A stretch of 64,000 nt of DNA from Reticulitermes lucifugus (taxonomy: Eukaryota; Arthropoda; Insecta; Blattodea; Rhinotermitidae), in assembly GCA_026260175.1 (NCBI GenBank), contig JAKCWW010000598.1, positions 1 to 64,000 of the forward strand, read 5' to 3'. This document shows, in pieces, positions 34,160-46,461 of the stretch. The notes under the pieces are model-generated. The model worked only from the letters and a program-made list of their open reading frames with translations, ran no database searches and was not told the origin of the DNA. Position 1 is the stretch's first letter. Each line of letters opens with the position of its first letter. The position numbers and the translations under genes are program-made.

Positions 34160-37065
34160 AATAATGATAATAATAATAATAATCGGGACTTATATATATG
34201 TACAAATCATCGTGATAGAATTATAATTCATGCCTTAAACTAGAGCCTATGAATCAGAGTCAGGAGTAGTATGCACAGCGGTATGTATTCTAACGTGTTC
34301 GCATCCTGTGTTTAATTATCCTGAAAACCATAACACTTCAGGAAAATTATATTGAAATCCAACGTGCGATTTATTTTGCTACAGCTTTTGATGGAAATAT
34401 TTCTCCCTCCAATAAATATTTAATGAAACACCTGCAAGATGTAGGCAGAAACCCATCCAAGTCTGCAAGTACAAATACATTATTTTGTCCGATTTTATTT
34501 AAAATTGGAATTTTTCAACAAATGTTATTTCAACTCCTCAAAATTTCATGAAAATCTTTCCGCACTTCCCGAGATCTTATAAGCAAAGATAGAAGCAGTG
34601 TGAAGCTAGAAATGGCAGCCTTTCGCCAATACATTATTCTGAGCCAGGTGTAGTTTAGTTTCCAAATTACGTCAGTGATTTTTGGTATTAAATAAGGAAA
34701 ATTTTGTTTAAAACGTAGTTTAAGAATTTGTAATTTTAATAAAATCTCTAGCGTCATTGGAAGGAAGAGAGTGTGACTATTAATACTGAGAGAGAGGCAA
34801 TTATTGACTTTCTAAGCTTGGAGCAATGAGAAAAACAAGGTAGGATACGTATGTATACTGCACTTAATTTTGAGGAGCTTTCGTATTTTTACATCCTGAA
34901 ATCTTCTCAGATGTTGTACCATTTAATGCAGTGAAATTTCGCACAGTTTATACGCATATTTTATAAGGTTATTACTATTATAGACAAGGCTCTTTTTTCT
35001 TCTGAAACTTATTTTACGTGTATAAGGGTTTTGATTTTATTACATTTATCTGTCATATAGAACCTCAACATTTGAGAACGACAAATTATTTCTTATCTTC
35101 TGAATTAGGATCAATGTATCGTACAACTTTTATATGTATAGCCGTAATCTTTACACAGATCAAATTTCATATTCCTAAATATGGGAAAGAAATATAAAAT
35201 ATTACTTTCGCAATTTTATTTTATTATGCATCATATAAATGGCAATAATATCGATAACTGCACAGAAAAGTGACGTAACTACATGAAGTATATGTCAATA
35301 ATGATTTCGTCGCACAACAACAAATTTCAGTCGATGATATGTGGCGTCGTGTTATTATGTAATTATAAACACGTATATAACAATGAACATTACATATTTT
35401 GACTCCATTTTGTCTTAATTATCCATCATTAAAATTTCATCTTGAATTCAAAGTTCCACCCAGTCGAAAGCAATAGGTGTTAAATATTTTAGCCTACATA
35501 TTTTTGTCATTTCCTGGCCGGCATGGAAGTCGAAACTTCTTAGCGCCATATTGTGTTCGAAGGTCAATTGCGTAGATATATAAGATTACATACCGTCAAC
35601 CACAACCATATTTGGGTCACACTTTTATGTCGAAATGTGCTATCTTAGACATTAAAATTATAATGCAAAACTGTTGTGATTGACTGTTACTACCTTTTTC
35701 AGTTTAGTTTACTCAGACACAACGGGGTGTCTCATGTCTGGCTCTGCCGTATTCTTCATAATTATCTAAAAATAATACGATTTTTAAAAAAAAAAAAGTA
35801 TTTCAAGTTAAAACTGCATTGTCATTTTCTTACAAAATTTTTCGGAGCTTTTTTTTCATTTTCGTTAGAAATTGGAGAGATATAAACGTACTTATGTCGT
35901 CGTGTAAAGCGCCTGATGTTTTCTCGAATTCTAAACTCACCAATTTTCTCTGCCGATTTTAATGAAACACCCAATAAATACCAACACGATAAAACAAATC
36001 TACCAGACTACACGGCGACCTATTTCAAAAGAGAATTATCTTGAAAAGTTTGCACTCCTTACAAATTCTTAGGTTTGTGTGACACAAGAGGATAGGCTGT
36101 TAACAAACAGCAAGCAGTGCAATTATCAAGGAATTCAATTCTACACATTCTGTTATAATATAAACTGTATTGTTATAATAATAATAATAATTATTATTAT
36201 TATTATTATTGTGTTAGGAATGGAATTTATATAATATACCCATTAAGTATAGTACGTATGTCACTGCAGAAAGATAAAATTTGATTCAGTCTTTGAACAC
36301 TGAAATGCATCTAAATTTTATAAGGAAATTAAGTCACAGTTGACAATGAAAAAATTTATTGTTCTATTGCTAAACAGATACCAACGTTTCGAAAAATCTA
36401 GTGCTTTCTTTTTCAGGATCAAGCAGTCCAAGAATATTCACACTCTTCTTGGCTGCTTAAACTTGAAGAAGAAAAACACTATTTTGAGAACCTCAGATTC
36501 GCAGTTACTCTTCGTTATAACGACCAAACAGGTAACTATGTATGGGGAAATGGAATTTATTGTGATAATAGTAACAAAATACATAGACATACTCTGAGGG
36601 CAAAATGCAGATTTTCTTAGTGTTAAAGCGGGCAGTGCATATAATAAACCCTGGACACTGAACGGCTGAACAAAGCCTTTAATTAAGTTCGTATGTTGCG
36701 TGCTTCACATGTTTCCTGTTCAGAATGGTTTGATAAAGATATTTTATCGCCAGTTTTTAAACTACTGTAAAAACATAGACATGGAAAGATTACTCATGAA
36801 CGGTGAACAGGAAAAAATATAGAACGTAGCAGTCGCGAATTGTTGAAGTTAAGCCTGGTGTCTGGAGGCTCTGCAAAAAGTAAGGTAACAGTCAAAGGAA
36901 TAACCGACATTCAGTATAAGATTTGAAATTGCAGCTTTCGAATAACACCAGGATTTGTATTAATTCTACTAGAAATTAGGCTTAAGTGGGAGAATAATAT
37001 GAAAATGGATATTAAAGCAAGTAGGTGGTAGGTACTTAATTCGTGTGACTTAAAATAGGAATCAG
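34160..37065. other. No recognised gene; AAT microsatellites
   Basis: (AAT)n lies at 34160-34184. At 36173-36210 (TAA)6 runs head-on into (TTA)7, forming a near-perfect 38-base hairpin. A YQRF-type core occurs at about 36378-36440 (ATACCAACGTTTCGAAAAAT). The rest is AT-rich and unassigned. Confidence 0.5.
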
Positions 37066-37069
37066 GAAA

Positions 37070-37190
37070 TGGGTGTTGTAAACGCGGTAAAGAACCTCAG
37101 GGTTCCATTACAGGCTCTTAAATTCTTGATGAGTTGAGAGACTGCTAGCTTGTCATGAATGATTCTGCTCCATGGAGTTAATTATTATTC
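37070..37190 (+). repeat. LINE 3' tail, GHVARMGE family
   Basis: The plus strand encodes NAVKNLRVPLQALKFLMS, a stop, ETASLS and LLHGVN, the order seen at 23868-24023. It is a short, 5'-truncated remnant. Confidence 0.5.
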
Positions 37191-38139
37191 CAAATCCCGA
37201 AGCACACTGTCTAAACCTTTTTTTTTTCAAATATTCCCACTTTTATAACAATATGAAATCAATGAAGTCAAGTGCTTTGGAAGTGCAGAGAATAGAGAGA
37301 ACATGTGAACTTAGTAGAAAACACATAACAGTGGAAAGAAAATTACAAAGCAATAAGGTTTATAATGTTTATTTTTTATCTCATCTTGCTAAATAACTCA
37401 TTCTACGGGAGAGAGTGTTACAAAACTGAGAGTCACCCAATTGTTTCCCCCTTTTTTATGAAACACTAAGGTAAATTACCTTATTGACAAGAGTGAATCA
37501 CTGGGGCCTATTTTGAACCACGTTAATCCAATTAATATCCTCCCATTTTAATTCTGTAAGATCCATTTAATATTATCCTGCCATCTACGTCTGTGGCTCT
37601 CCAAACCGTTTCTTTCCTTCAGGTTTTCCGACTTAAATATTTTATGATCTCATGTTCCCTATGCGTGTTACACGTCCAGCTACTCTTAATGACACTGTGA
37701 TATTTAAGATTTTTGAGCAATTAGTAGACTTATCATGATTACGAGCTTCTGGAATATAACGCCGTGTAGCTTATAAGATGGTACCAATAATTCGAAGAAA
37801 CCTGCTGGCACCGTCTTTAGGGTGGAAAAGTGTTTCTGCCTTCCGACGTATTGATACCCTTTTACTAAGTTACAGTGTCGAAATTGGAGACCCTTCGTCT
37901 ACATTCATTTTTGACCAAATACGAGACCATGTGTATCATAACACGTACCTAAATTACTTGTACGTTCTTGAGTGGAGGTTGTTATCCCTGCAATTGCTTC
38001 ACAGCTGGACCCAAGAATTACCATTTAGGGCGACTACTTAACAGAATAAGATGTGTCTAGTTACTATGAGAGACGGGATATACAGCCGTTACCGTGACTA
38101 GTTTACGGCAAGGAAGACTGCAAAATGTGTTTCAATTTC

Positions 38140-38350
38140 CGGCAAGGACAACAGATTTTTCCCTTTACCAAAAAGCCCAAACCAGCTCTGGGGCCCACCC
38201 AGCCTCTTATTCAGTATGTACCGGGACTTCTTCCCTCGCATTTAAAGCAGTCGGGGCATGAAGCTGATCACACCCCTCTATGTAGTGCCGAAGTTAATAA
38301 TTGTTGCAGCTTCATCTCCGCTGCATCACGTACACAGGGACAATTTAACC
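38140..38350 (+). repeat. SINE family B copy
   Basis: The blocks AACCAGCTCTGGGGCCCACC, CAGCCTCTTATTCAGTATGT, CAGTCGGGGCATGAAGCTGA and CCCTCTATGTAGTGCCGAAG match the family body in order. The tRNA-like head and TTTACC tail are degraded. Confidence 0.6.
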
Positions 38351-38414
38351 TAAATCGAATTAATAAGAGATTATATTGCCCGAACTTATAACAGAATGAC
38401 GAAATGAGACTCGC

Positions 38415-38505
38415 TTAAATAGAATGGAAAGCAGCGGACTTGGTCATCTGGCTCAGGATAGGGACTAGTGGCGGGTTCTTGCGAACGTGATAATAAATTT
38501 TAAAT
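38415..38505 (+). repeat. LINE 3' tail, GHVARMGE family
   Basis: The plus-strand frame reads SGLGHLAQDRD, a stop, then WRVLANVIINFK, corresponding to the DWIHLAQDRDQWRALVNxVMNL end of the LINE. It is cut off directly upstream of a SINE-A copy. Confidence 0.5.
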
Positions 38506-38570
38506 AAATGTATAAATAAACATTTATCGTATAATTCAAACAGTTTATATCGCGCTATGTGTTGAACCTC

Positions 38571-38825
38571 TTTTTTTTTCCCAATGGCTCGACAACCGTA
38601 GTGGGTATAGGCCTCTTCAATGTCGAGGCTTCGCGATCCCACTCAGACACACAACACTCGGTAGGACTCCCTGGACAAATGATCAGCCCGTCGCAGAGAC
38701 CTCTACCTGAGAGCACACAACACTCACAATAGACAGACATCCATGCCCCGGTGGGATTCGAAACCACAATCCCAGCAAGCGAGCGGCCGTAGACCCACGC
38801 CTTAGACCGCGCGGCCACCGGGATC
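38571..38825 (-). repeat. SINE family A (tRNA-Leu-type head)
   Basis: On the minus strand it begins GATCCCGGTGGCCGCGCGGT (38825) and includes a B-box-like GGTTTCGAATCCCACCGGGG, followed by CATGGATGTCTGTCTATTGT and the body, ending in an A-rich tail (plus-strand T run at 38571-38579). The same organisation appears at 49222-49476, 55880-56097 and 57714-57981. Confidence 0.75.
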
Positions 38826-39010
38826 TTGGACTTGTGCCTGAGCCATTTTCAGGTTGATACAAGGTGTGTCTGGAAAAGAAAATTAATTCCAACAACATTA
38901 ATTACTTTTTAAAAACGTGGGATCCTTGTTCTTTTTCGTGTGAATTCTACGGAATACAAAGATTGAAATATTTCAAAACACTTTGATTTCAGGCTTCCGC
39001 CGCGATGTTG

Positions 39011-39192
39011 ATGAAATCTGCGGTCTTCTGGGGTATTACGCTGCTTTGTGTGGTAATTGTTTACCGACGTTTCGGGACAACGTATCGGACTCTTGACTCG
39101 TGAGGATGGGACCCATAAGTTGTCCCGAAACGTCGGTAAACAATTACCACACAACTCCGCGTAATACCCCAGAAGACCGCAGATTTCATATC
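39011..39192. repeat. Inverted repeat, ~73-bp arms, ~30-bp spacer
   Basis: The left arm runs from GATGAAATCTGCGGTCTTCT (39012) to TTTCGGGACAAC (39082). The right arm, from GTTGTCCCGAAACG (39118) to GAAGACCGCAGATTTCATAT (39193), is its complement with only a few differences near CTGCTTT/CGGAGTT. As a result the plus and minus strands encode almost the same peptide (PETSVNNYH followed by RNTPEDRRFH). The core CGACGTTTCGGGACAAC belongs to the YQRF-type dispersed repeat. Confidence 0.85.
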
Positions 39193-39276
39193 AAAACACG
39201 TTTCCTGTATATAATATACAGCGTAACCAAAAGTTATACTAATGCGGTATTTTTATTCGTCTACATATATATCCAC

Positions 39277-39282
39277 NNNNNN
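39277..39282. other. Assembly gap (6 N)
   Basis: Six undetermined bases, probably a short unresolved gap. The open frame crossing it should not be trusted. Confidence 0.99.
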
Positions 39283-39429
39283 CCCACTAAAACAGATGTT
39301 GAGATTTCTTGTAGTTCGCAGTGGAACAAGAAAATGGGGAAAAACTGTGGGTTTCATAAACTGCAGAAAGTTTTTTGGCATATGATGAAATATCAGCTTG
39401 TGAGATTTGGGTTCTCACCACGATGTGAA

Positions 39430-40010
39430 TGAGGATTCAAGTCTTCTGGGATGTGATGCACCACGATCCTTCGCAACGTCAGGAACCATTCACCACAACG
39501 ACATCGCGTCTCATTCCACAATACTTCAAATCTCAGCTATTGGTTTCACAAGGAGAGTTATACTCAGTGACAGTAGTCATAACAAAATCGCTTCTAATAT
39601 TTTATTTGCATGCGTATTTAATCTGTGCAGACAATTTAGCCAAGATTTGGGAGCAGGGTTTTGCTGGAAACATGTTTAGTTCTGCCGCGACGCAATGTTG
39701 CCTTACCTGGCCTCTCGCATACTTGGCCTGGGAGTGAGGAATATGGAAGGCAGTGTCTGTAGGTAACACCCTTTCTTTGTATATACTTCCCGAATACCGG
39801 TTTTGAGATCTGAGATCATCGCGGCGGTAAGTAAAAAGTGTACGGTATTGTGGGACGTGACGCCGTGTAGTTTGGTAGATAGGCGACAACGTTTTGGAGA
39901 AATCTACTATCTACAGTTTCAGGGTAGAAGTAACTCCGAAACTTGGTTTTCATTTACCAGTCAACATGGTGTTACGCCCAAAAACCTGTATTTATATCCT
40001 TACTTAACGA
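39430..40010 (+). repeat. YQRF-type dispersed repeats, two adjacent units
   Basis: One unit starts at CAAGTCTTCTGGGATGTGAT (about 39437) and encodes IQVFWDVMHHDPSQ. A better unit at 39803-40010 encodes VLWDVTPCSLVDRRQRFGEI and then GVTPKNLYLYPY. Translations of this repeat generally give a VFWDVTPCSLVDxYQRFGG pattern, so the open frame of 165 codons here (39803-40300) is repeat-derived at least in its first half. Its second half (NGVMNETWKEMTVVYFKRVS) is unrecognised. Confidence 0.55.
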
Positions 40011-40334
40011 CGTTTTCTGAACTGTGTAAATCGTATAGATTCGTCAGCGTGAATGGTGTGATGAATGAGACCTGGAAGGAAATGACCGTGGTCTATTTTA
40101 AACGTGTGTCCCAAAAGTTCACAGGAGGAAATGAGGAAAACAACGAAAATCATTGGTTAAGACAGCTATTCTCGAAACCGAGATTCAAACTTGAGACGTC
40201 CCAAATATACGGCAAAAGCCTAAATCACGAATCCACGCATTTTTACGCACATATCTTATTCCATGTTATATTTCACCTGAATCTCGTACAGTGTCGTTAA
40301 ATTATCCACGGCACATGATGTGTCGTGGTAGGAG

Positions 40335-40960
40335 CTTTTGGAAGTAAAGGGTAAGGTATCGCTGTGCTTAATTAAGCACGAAACCATGAAGCTTATGGGG
40401 GGGGGGTTGGAGATATAGCTTTACATATTCTTAACCTTGACATTAAATCCTGTTCTTCTTTTCTTGGAGGTTGAGGGAAACCCAACCACAGTAACTTTAG
40501 GCAGCAGGGTGGGGTATGAAATGACAAGCTGCAATTGTCTGCTTTTCGGCTGTTACGGACGCGTGGTACAGAGTCAAACCCACAAGCTTTGCCACTTGTT
40601 TAGCATTCTTAACTCTCTAATTTTCTTTGGCTAAATTGAACCATAAGAAAACGCTGCACTGCTCTGACTGCCCGAGATAGAAAGTTATCTTACGATTTCC
40701 AAGTACAAACTGATGGCTTAGAAGAAGGCCGCCCCCAGCCCCCTACGTGAAGGTCTGTTATATTTCTTAGCCAGTATCAAGCTTTGTAAGAATTTGAATA
40801 GGCTCTAGAAGGACGTAAGTGGTCAACTTCCCTCCCCAACCGCTTTACCCATGGCGAATGGGTCTCTCGTTCCAATTAAATAGGTCAGGTGGGTCTCAGA
40901 GCCGGTGTGGGAATTTTTAAATCATTAAAGATCTAGTTCCTTTCCTTATTTTTCTTATTT
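40335..40960 (-). repeat. SINE family B remnants, two partial copies
   Basis: The stretch at 40335-40450 (GGTAAGGTATCGCTGTGCTT to CATATTCTTAACCTTG) resembles the 3' end of the minus-orientation copy at 54410-54640. A second partial piece at 40800-40925 has AAGTGGTCAACTTCCCTCCC, CCAACCGCTTTACCC and ATAGGTCAGGTGGGTCTCAG, which correspond to the body. A G run of ten lies at about 40398-40407. Confidence 0.45.
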
Positions 40961-40964
40961 GACA

Positions 40965-41765
40965 TATTCCAATTCAGACTGTGGGATGATGGATCTCTTT
41001 GGGCGCGTTTTATAATACACTAACCCGTCTCAAGACGTGTACCATATTAGGCAATATGCAAACGAAAAGCTCTCACACAGATAGAATAATAAGATCACAA
41101 CTGAAAAAGCTAAAATGTCACCGGACAGACAGTTTGAAGTTTGGTACCGTTTACACGAAATAACGTGGTAAGGACATAACTGAAAGAGAACAAATGCAGA
41201 TGTGCCCTTATGACAAATGTGTTAAAACTAACTTCAGCATTCTAGCACTGCAACATAACTTGTTTTGGTTCATGCCCTTTTATTCCAGGTGTGCGAATTT
41301 GCTGTAAGCAGTATTTGAAGCCGCAGTCGTTTTGCGCTGACGACTGTGCAGAACACCGTGTATTAATTCGCGTGACCAGAGATGATGTACCTGTTAACGA
41401 AATTTGATTGGATTTAACTGAGTATATTCACGCATTCGCATTAAATTGAATCGCATAATTTTGAACTTGCCTGCACTTCCATGCTTCAAAGGACTTTATC
41501 ATACACGTTACTGCATCTTGTGACTTGTCCTGAAACCTTCCACAGTCTCTTCATAAATATTCGCCGACAACCTTTTCTTATTTTTGCAAATATCTGATAT
41601 AATGTAAACAATAAAATGTTTTATGTCAGTAAGTTATTATTCCCCTAAAGAGTTCCACACTAAACGACTGATGATATTTAATCTGTCAAATAAAGTAAAC
41701 GAACCATGGACTAGAGTAATCAGACTTACCAAATGCGGAGAGACTGATCTAGTGCTTTTATTGCC
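40965..41765. other. No recognised gene
   Basis: A-rich on the plus strand in places. Overlapping plus and minus open frames at 41623-41889 share no recognisable domain and abut the CpG cluster described next. Confidence 0.5.
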
Positions 41766-41774
41766 TGGAGGTTG

Positions 41775-41975
41775 GTCAGACTCCGCCGTGTCTAAAGCTT
41801 CAGACATCAGCGCCTGGCGGTCGGCCATCGCGTTAGCTGTCGTTTCTCTGCTGTTTGCAACGGATGCAAGACGGTGGAGCTGGGTGTAGATCTTTTCGCG
41901 CTTATGTTCATATTTAGCGAGTGTTTGTGTGATAAATATCGTGCAATTTGTAAATAAGTGTTAAGAACAATGCTT
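41775..41975 (+). promoter_or_regulatory. Candidate CpG-rich promoter and non-coding first exon
   Basis: Between about 41785 and 41900 CpG dinucleotides are dense for this AT-rich window (CCGCCG, AGCGCC, GGCGGTCGGCC, ATCGCG, GTCG, AACGG, GACGG, TTCGCG). About 70 bases on, AGGGG|GTAAGT at 41975-41985 is a consensus-type splice donor. Downstream, plus-strand lines show more G than C and more T than A (for example 42001-42060: G 16, C 7, T 20, A 17), whereas 41101-41160 shows A 22, T 14. Skews of this kind are often seen on transcribed strands. Together these suggest a plus-strand transcript starting near 41.8 kb with a long first intron. No coding exon is visible, so this is inference only. Confidence 0.3.
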
Positions 41976-41989
41976 AGGGGGTAAGTTTT

Positions 41990-43660
41990 GTTGTGTTTAT
42001 AGATATTCCGACAGAATATTGCTGATTAGAAGGAGGTTATTTATGGACTAGTGTGTGTCCGTAAATGTTCTCGTTGGTAGTGACTGAAAACCAATCACTG
42101 CATCTCAGGCTAGGGTGCAGACCCCCAGCAGTACTGGAAAGAAGGGTAACGTTTCTTTTTGTAAGGGTTGTGGTATTGAGAACGTCGATATGGCTGTATT
42201 AACCAGTTTAACATGACGGCTGTGTTTATATTCGTGGCTGGAATAGCGTGCTGTTGTTATATTTAGCTTTTGGATGTGAACGTCTGTAGGTGTAACCGTC
42301 GAGCATACCTCATGAAGTTCATTGGAATCTGAACAACTGCTCTGACAAAGCGATTATTTTATTGCATCGTTGGAATACAGAGCGCGCGCCTGTTGTTATA
42401 GACTTTTCAGTGGCTGCATGTATGTGTACTCTCGTCACTTTTGGTTGCATTATGTTGTGATTCGATGTTGGATGTGTCCGTGTGGGAAATAACAGGGGAG
42501 GAGGTCGTATTTTGTGTTCACCATATACCCTAGTTTGTCATAGATGTCTACATGTGGTGGCGTTCTGTTGCATGCCTGAACTGAATATCTTGGTTTTGGC
42601 AACAATATTCTTCGCACAAACTGTCTTAATGTTGCACGAATATCGACGTGTTTATCGGTCCTTGTTTCCGTTTGTATTACGTTCTTTATTTACATCATTT
42701 ATCTTCGTATTAATTGTGACAGAAATGTGTCTTTCGTTAGGCGTATATTATCAGCGGTCTCCAGTTCGAGACCATGCGGCGTGAAACTTTAAGATAATCA
42801 GTGTGAACTTGACCTTACACTTTCACAAGTAACGAAACATAGCCGGGTGAAGGTAACGCTGTGTTAAGTTGTACGATTGATTCTTTCACTAAACTAGTAT
42901 TTTGACATTTTTTTCGTAGTGTCAAGGAGAATGCGTATTGTGCTCGTTTAAAACTTAGCGATATTTGTAGAATGGTTAGTAGATGCTATTATCCTTTCAT
43001 TTCCCCCTACCGCTTTCTCTTCCACTTCATGAAACGCTCACTGCACCAGACAAGACAGTAAGGGCGCTGCTATGACCAGCTTAAAAATATTCGTATTAGA
43101 TTGTGTTGTGGGCATTTTAAAGCTGATGGAGGTAGCAGCTTGGTGATTGAGCTTAGTAAATGAAGTTGGAAGTTACGTACTGAGATCAGGAACACCACGT
43201 ATGTTGTTGACGGTCCAAATAGCAAATACAGTAATGGCTTTGAGAGGTATTTTTTAATGGTATTAATATCGCAGACTCAGCGTAATAGTTGATGGTAGAG
43301 TGACTGGTGACAGAGGGATTGGAAAGGATTTGAAAGGAAGCGGTCGTCGCCTAATCGAGGTACCGTCCCGGCATTTGTTTATAGGGACTAAGGAAAACTC
43401 CGAAAAACTAGAGTTTGGTTATGCGGTGACCTGGGAAGATTGGAAGCGGGCACCTTCCGAGTACAGTTCTAGAGTGTTACCGCTGCTGTGGTCTCTTCGG
43501 TATGTTGACGGTTAACAAGCAGATTAGCACAGTAATAATTTGCCTGACATGTTCTAGAGGTGTTCGGTTCAGACTTCGACCGTGTGTGCTTTTGTGAAAA
43601 ATGTTTCGTGTTCTTTCAGGTAAGTGCTAGGATAGTTATTTGAAGTGGGCTAAGGCTGAA
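41990..43660. other. No recognised gene; G+T-biased sequence
   Basis: No repeat cores or domains were recognised. A 100-codon hydrophobic open frame at 42482-42784 has no homology I know. If the promoter idea is right, this is intron sequence. Confidence 0.4.
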
Positions 43661-43669
43661 TATAATGTC

Positions 43670-43800
43670 GTCCGGGATGTGATGTGTAGTTTGCTTGATA
43701 GGCACTAACGTTCTGCCCTACGACTAAAGACAGCAGGTTCCTCCGAAACGGTGTACCACGTTCTGGCTTCACATCTCGGAAGGCAGTAAGTAATTGTCTT
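43670..43800 (+). repeat. YQRF-type dispersed repeat
   Basis: Contains CGTCCGGGATGTGATGTGTA and GTTTGCTTGATAGGCACTAA, then a CAGCAGGTTCCTCCGAAACG block, which is the minus-oriented core. It is a rearranged copy like that at 1556-1750. Confidence 0.5.
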
Positions 43801-44599
43801 GGTCACTGCCGTGGGAAACACAAACCACGTATAGGCCAACAGGGGTGTTTCATTTCCGTCGTAGAGACTAAATTGGTGTTTCGTAACCATTCTGGTACCG
43901 CAGATCCTGTATAAGGCCTGCAGTTCCGCCCACCGCCTGCTCAATATTATCTCAACTTGCGGTAACGTTTAAAGTTGGAATATTTACAAAGGAGAAACAT
44001 ACTTAAAGCATAGAAACCTTTATTAAGTTAAAAGTTAATATTGCATATAAAAATAATAATTTTAATAGCGTTAATGACAGGAAATTAAAAAAAAAAGGAA
44101 CAAGTCGGAATTGTTAACGTTGTGCCTGCATTTTCTCACTTATAAGTTCCTCACGATGGAGGCAGTACGTGTCTCCGAAGCTTGGGTAAATTTCTACCAC
44201 GCTATACGGCGCTGCTCGTAGGCACCGACGTGAGAACCTCGCATCTCTCACGTGAGTTATTCTCTTTACTATCATTGAACGGGCCGTCGGGAGTCCTCTC
44301 TCCTGTCCAGGAGCTACTGGGGACGTTCCCGGCTAGCGAAATACAGACTGCCTTGCGAAACGTGAAGCTTGATCTTGAAATTTGATATTCTGCCATGTTC
44401 CCCTTACCAAGTTTATTGCCGTTTGTAACACTTTATAGCTGGAAGATAAACATTCAGCTGCGTAAGTTAAAAATGCGTGGATCTTAACCTCCATTCCGTC
44501 CTTCTGCCTTCTCGACACGGAGTATTGAATTTATACCAATGTGAAGGACGTTTTCTTATATCATTCGTAGGTTTGTTGAGCACTTCAACATGTACCGGT

Positions 44600-44860
44600 A
44601 ATCACCCTTCAGTACAACACGTGGGGCATGTACGAGTGTATATAGCTCATGGGAGGGAGGAAAAATTCATACAAAATTTTGGTCCGAAAACTGGAAGGGA
44701 GGAGACCGCCTGAAATACCTAGGCGTAGGTGGGAGTATAATGTTGAAGTGGATCTGAAATAGGGTTTGATGGTGTGGTCTGGATCCACCTGAACCAGAAT
44801 TAAGACCAGTGGCAGACCCTTGTGAACATGGCAGTGGACCTGTAGATGGACGATTCCAGT
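44600..44860 (+). pseudogene. LINE C-terminal remnant, GHVARMGE family
   Basis: Plus-strand reading: QHVGHVRVYIAHGREEKFIQ and NFGPKTGREETA, then after a frame change VVWIHLNQN and QWQTLVNMAVDL. This corresponds to the last 70 or so residues of an insect LINE (GHVARMGEExK, GKPEGKRPLGRP, DWIHLAQDRDQWRALVNxVMNL). The part has no enzymatic domain; it follows the reverse transcriptase. Stops and frameshifts make it non-functional. A YQRF-type repeat begins directly after it at about 44893. Confidence 0.6.
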
Positions 44861-44892
44861 CATGTAGTGTGCGACGCCATTTAGATTGGTAT

Positions 44893-45000
44893 ATGCGTAC
44901 CAACGTTTCGGAGGAGCTTGCTGTATTCATATTCAGGGTAGTCAACGAAGAGTGCAGTCTGCACGGCGTCATATATCTGAAGACGGGGAGTCTTCTTCAA
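44893..45000 (+). repeat. YQRF-type dispersed repeat
   Basis: ATGCGTACCAACGTTTCGG, followed by AGGAGCTTGCTGTATTC, ATATTCAGGGTAGTCAACGA and CACGGCGTCATATATCTGAA, follows the family core. Confidence 0.55.
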
Positions 45001-45004
45001 CGTG

Positions 45005-46450
45005 GGTGTGAGAACCTCATCTCGCACAGGTTTCATAAGTGCTGGGAATTTCGTGACTGGTTGAGCAACGTTAGATTCTCAAGTGGTTCATGGAGTTACT
45101 AAGTTAGGCAGTACAATATAGACCTTTCTGTGCGTGTTTCGGCCTTTCTTAAACTCTTGTGTTTTTAAGGGGACATTACACAGTGGTCATTGGAAGTAAA
45201 TGCACACTTCATGTTGTGGTCTCTCTTAAATACTACACTCTGCCGTAACCGCATAGACTACAGTATTAAATTTCTTTTACATGCAAGCCTTAAATTGGGT
45301 ATTGGCACTTAATTAATTTTACATTCCCTTTTTTTTATCATAAGCAACTGTATTATTATTAAACAACTTTACCATAAATTTCGGCACGGAAATAAATTTC
45401 TGTGAAAGGAGGCTGGAATAGTATGCTGGTTGGCCAGGCCCATTTCTCATCCCAGGAGCCCTGATAAATGAATTTATATCTGTGGTGTAAGTCTGATAGC
45501 AAGGGAAGCTGAAGGCCTGGGAGAAAGCAGCTCAGTAGGACTGCTGCAAATCAGACATTAGCTATCCCGGGATGAACTCTGATCCCTGCGATGATAAGCC
45601 ATAGGACCTGTTGTCTTCATCATGATCATCATCACCATCATAATACCTCTAAAGCACGGTGGTTGCTGTATGTGCCACCTGCTTTAACTTTTTGCCTGTG
45701 CAATGTGTTTGTGTATTTTTTATGAAACTTAGAATAAACCGATTGTTTTACTAAACAGCATTAGCTGGTTGGTCTATGTAATAGCGGCGCAGTGTATTTT
45801 CTGTGGCATGGAAACTGAATTCTTACATATTGTTTAGATAAACTGCAGCCCTTGGATGTTAACAACATGTAATTATCAAGTGACTGTATAGCAGTCCATT
45901 AATAATAGATCATCTGTCCTATCAAGGATATGTTATTGCATGACTCCATAACAGCATGGTTACTGAACATTTTTAATATCGAATCATTGAATGAAGTTGA
46001 ACAACAGACCATTGAATTGTTACTGAGTGCAGTGTTACTTATGAGGGAATAGTGAATTTATACAACTGCTGTATATTTTTTATTTATGTTAGCGAATGGT
46101 CATAGTAAGTAGGCCCTATTTTCATCTTCAGAATATAAATTTATATTAATTTTCTGAATGACAAGCTTCTAGCATTTTGTCACAGAAATGCCCCATAAAA
46201 CATTTTTTATTCTAAACAACCAATCTTATGTATGTGTGAACTGAATGAAATTGAGATTTTAGATTTTCGCGGTGGTTAAAACTTTGATTGTGGTTCTCTG
46301 TGTTGTGGCACTTGTATAAGAGTCTTCACGGAAGGACTGACTGTTTTGTATTTCATGTTACTTTCATTTAAACAATCATTACGTAAGTAAAGCCAAAATC
46401 AGTTACATGAAATTTAGGACTTGTGGTGTAGGCATTCAGTATGTCCACTA
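45005..46450. other. Unassigned, with one copy of a paired repeat at 45650-45770
   Basis: The piece ACGGTGGTTGCTGTATGTGC to TTTTACTAAACAGCATTAGC (45655-45762) has a second copy at 51311-51478. A CATCATGATCATCATCACCA tract lies at 45619-45640. No gene was recognised. Confidence 0.5.
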
Positions 46451-46461
46451 CTGTCCTTGAT

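Noticed and set aside
42482-42784. 100-codon hydrophobic open frame that could suggest a membrane protein
   Set aside because: AT-rich T-biased sequence gives hydrophobic residues by chance; no splice sites, repeats or motifs support coding.
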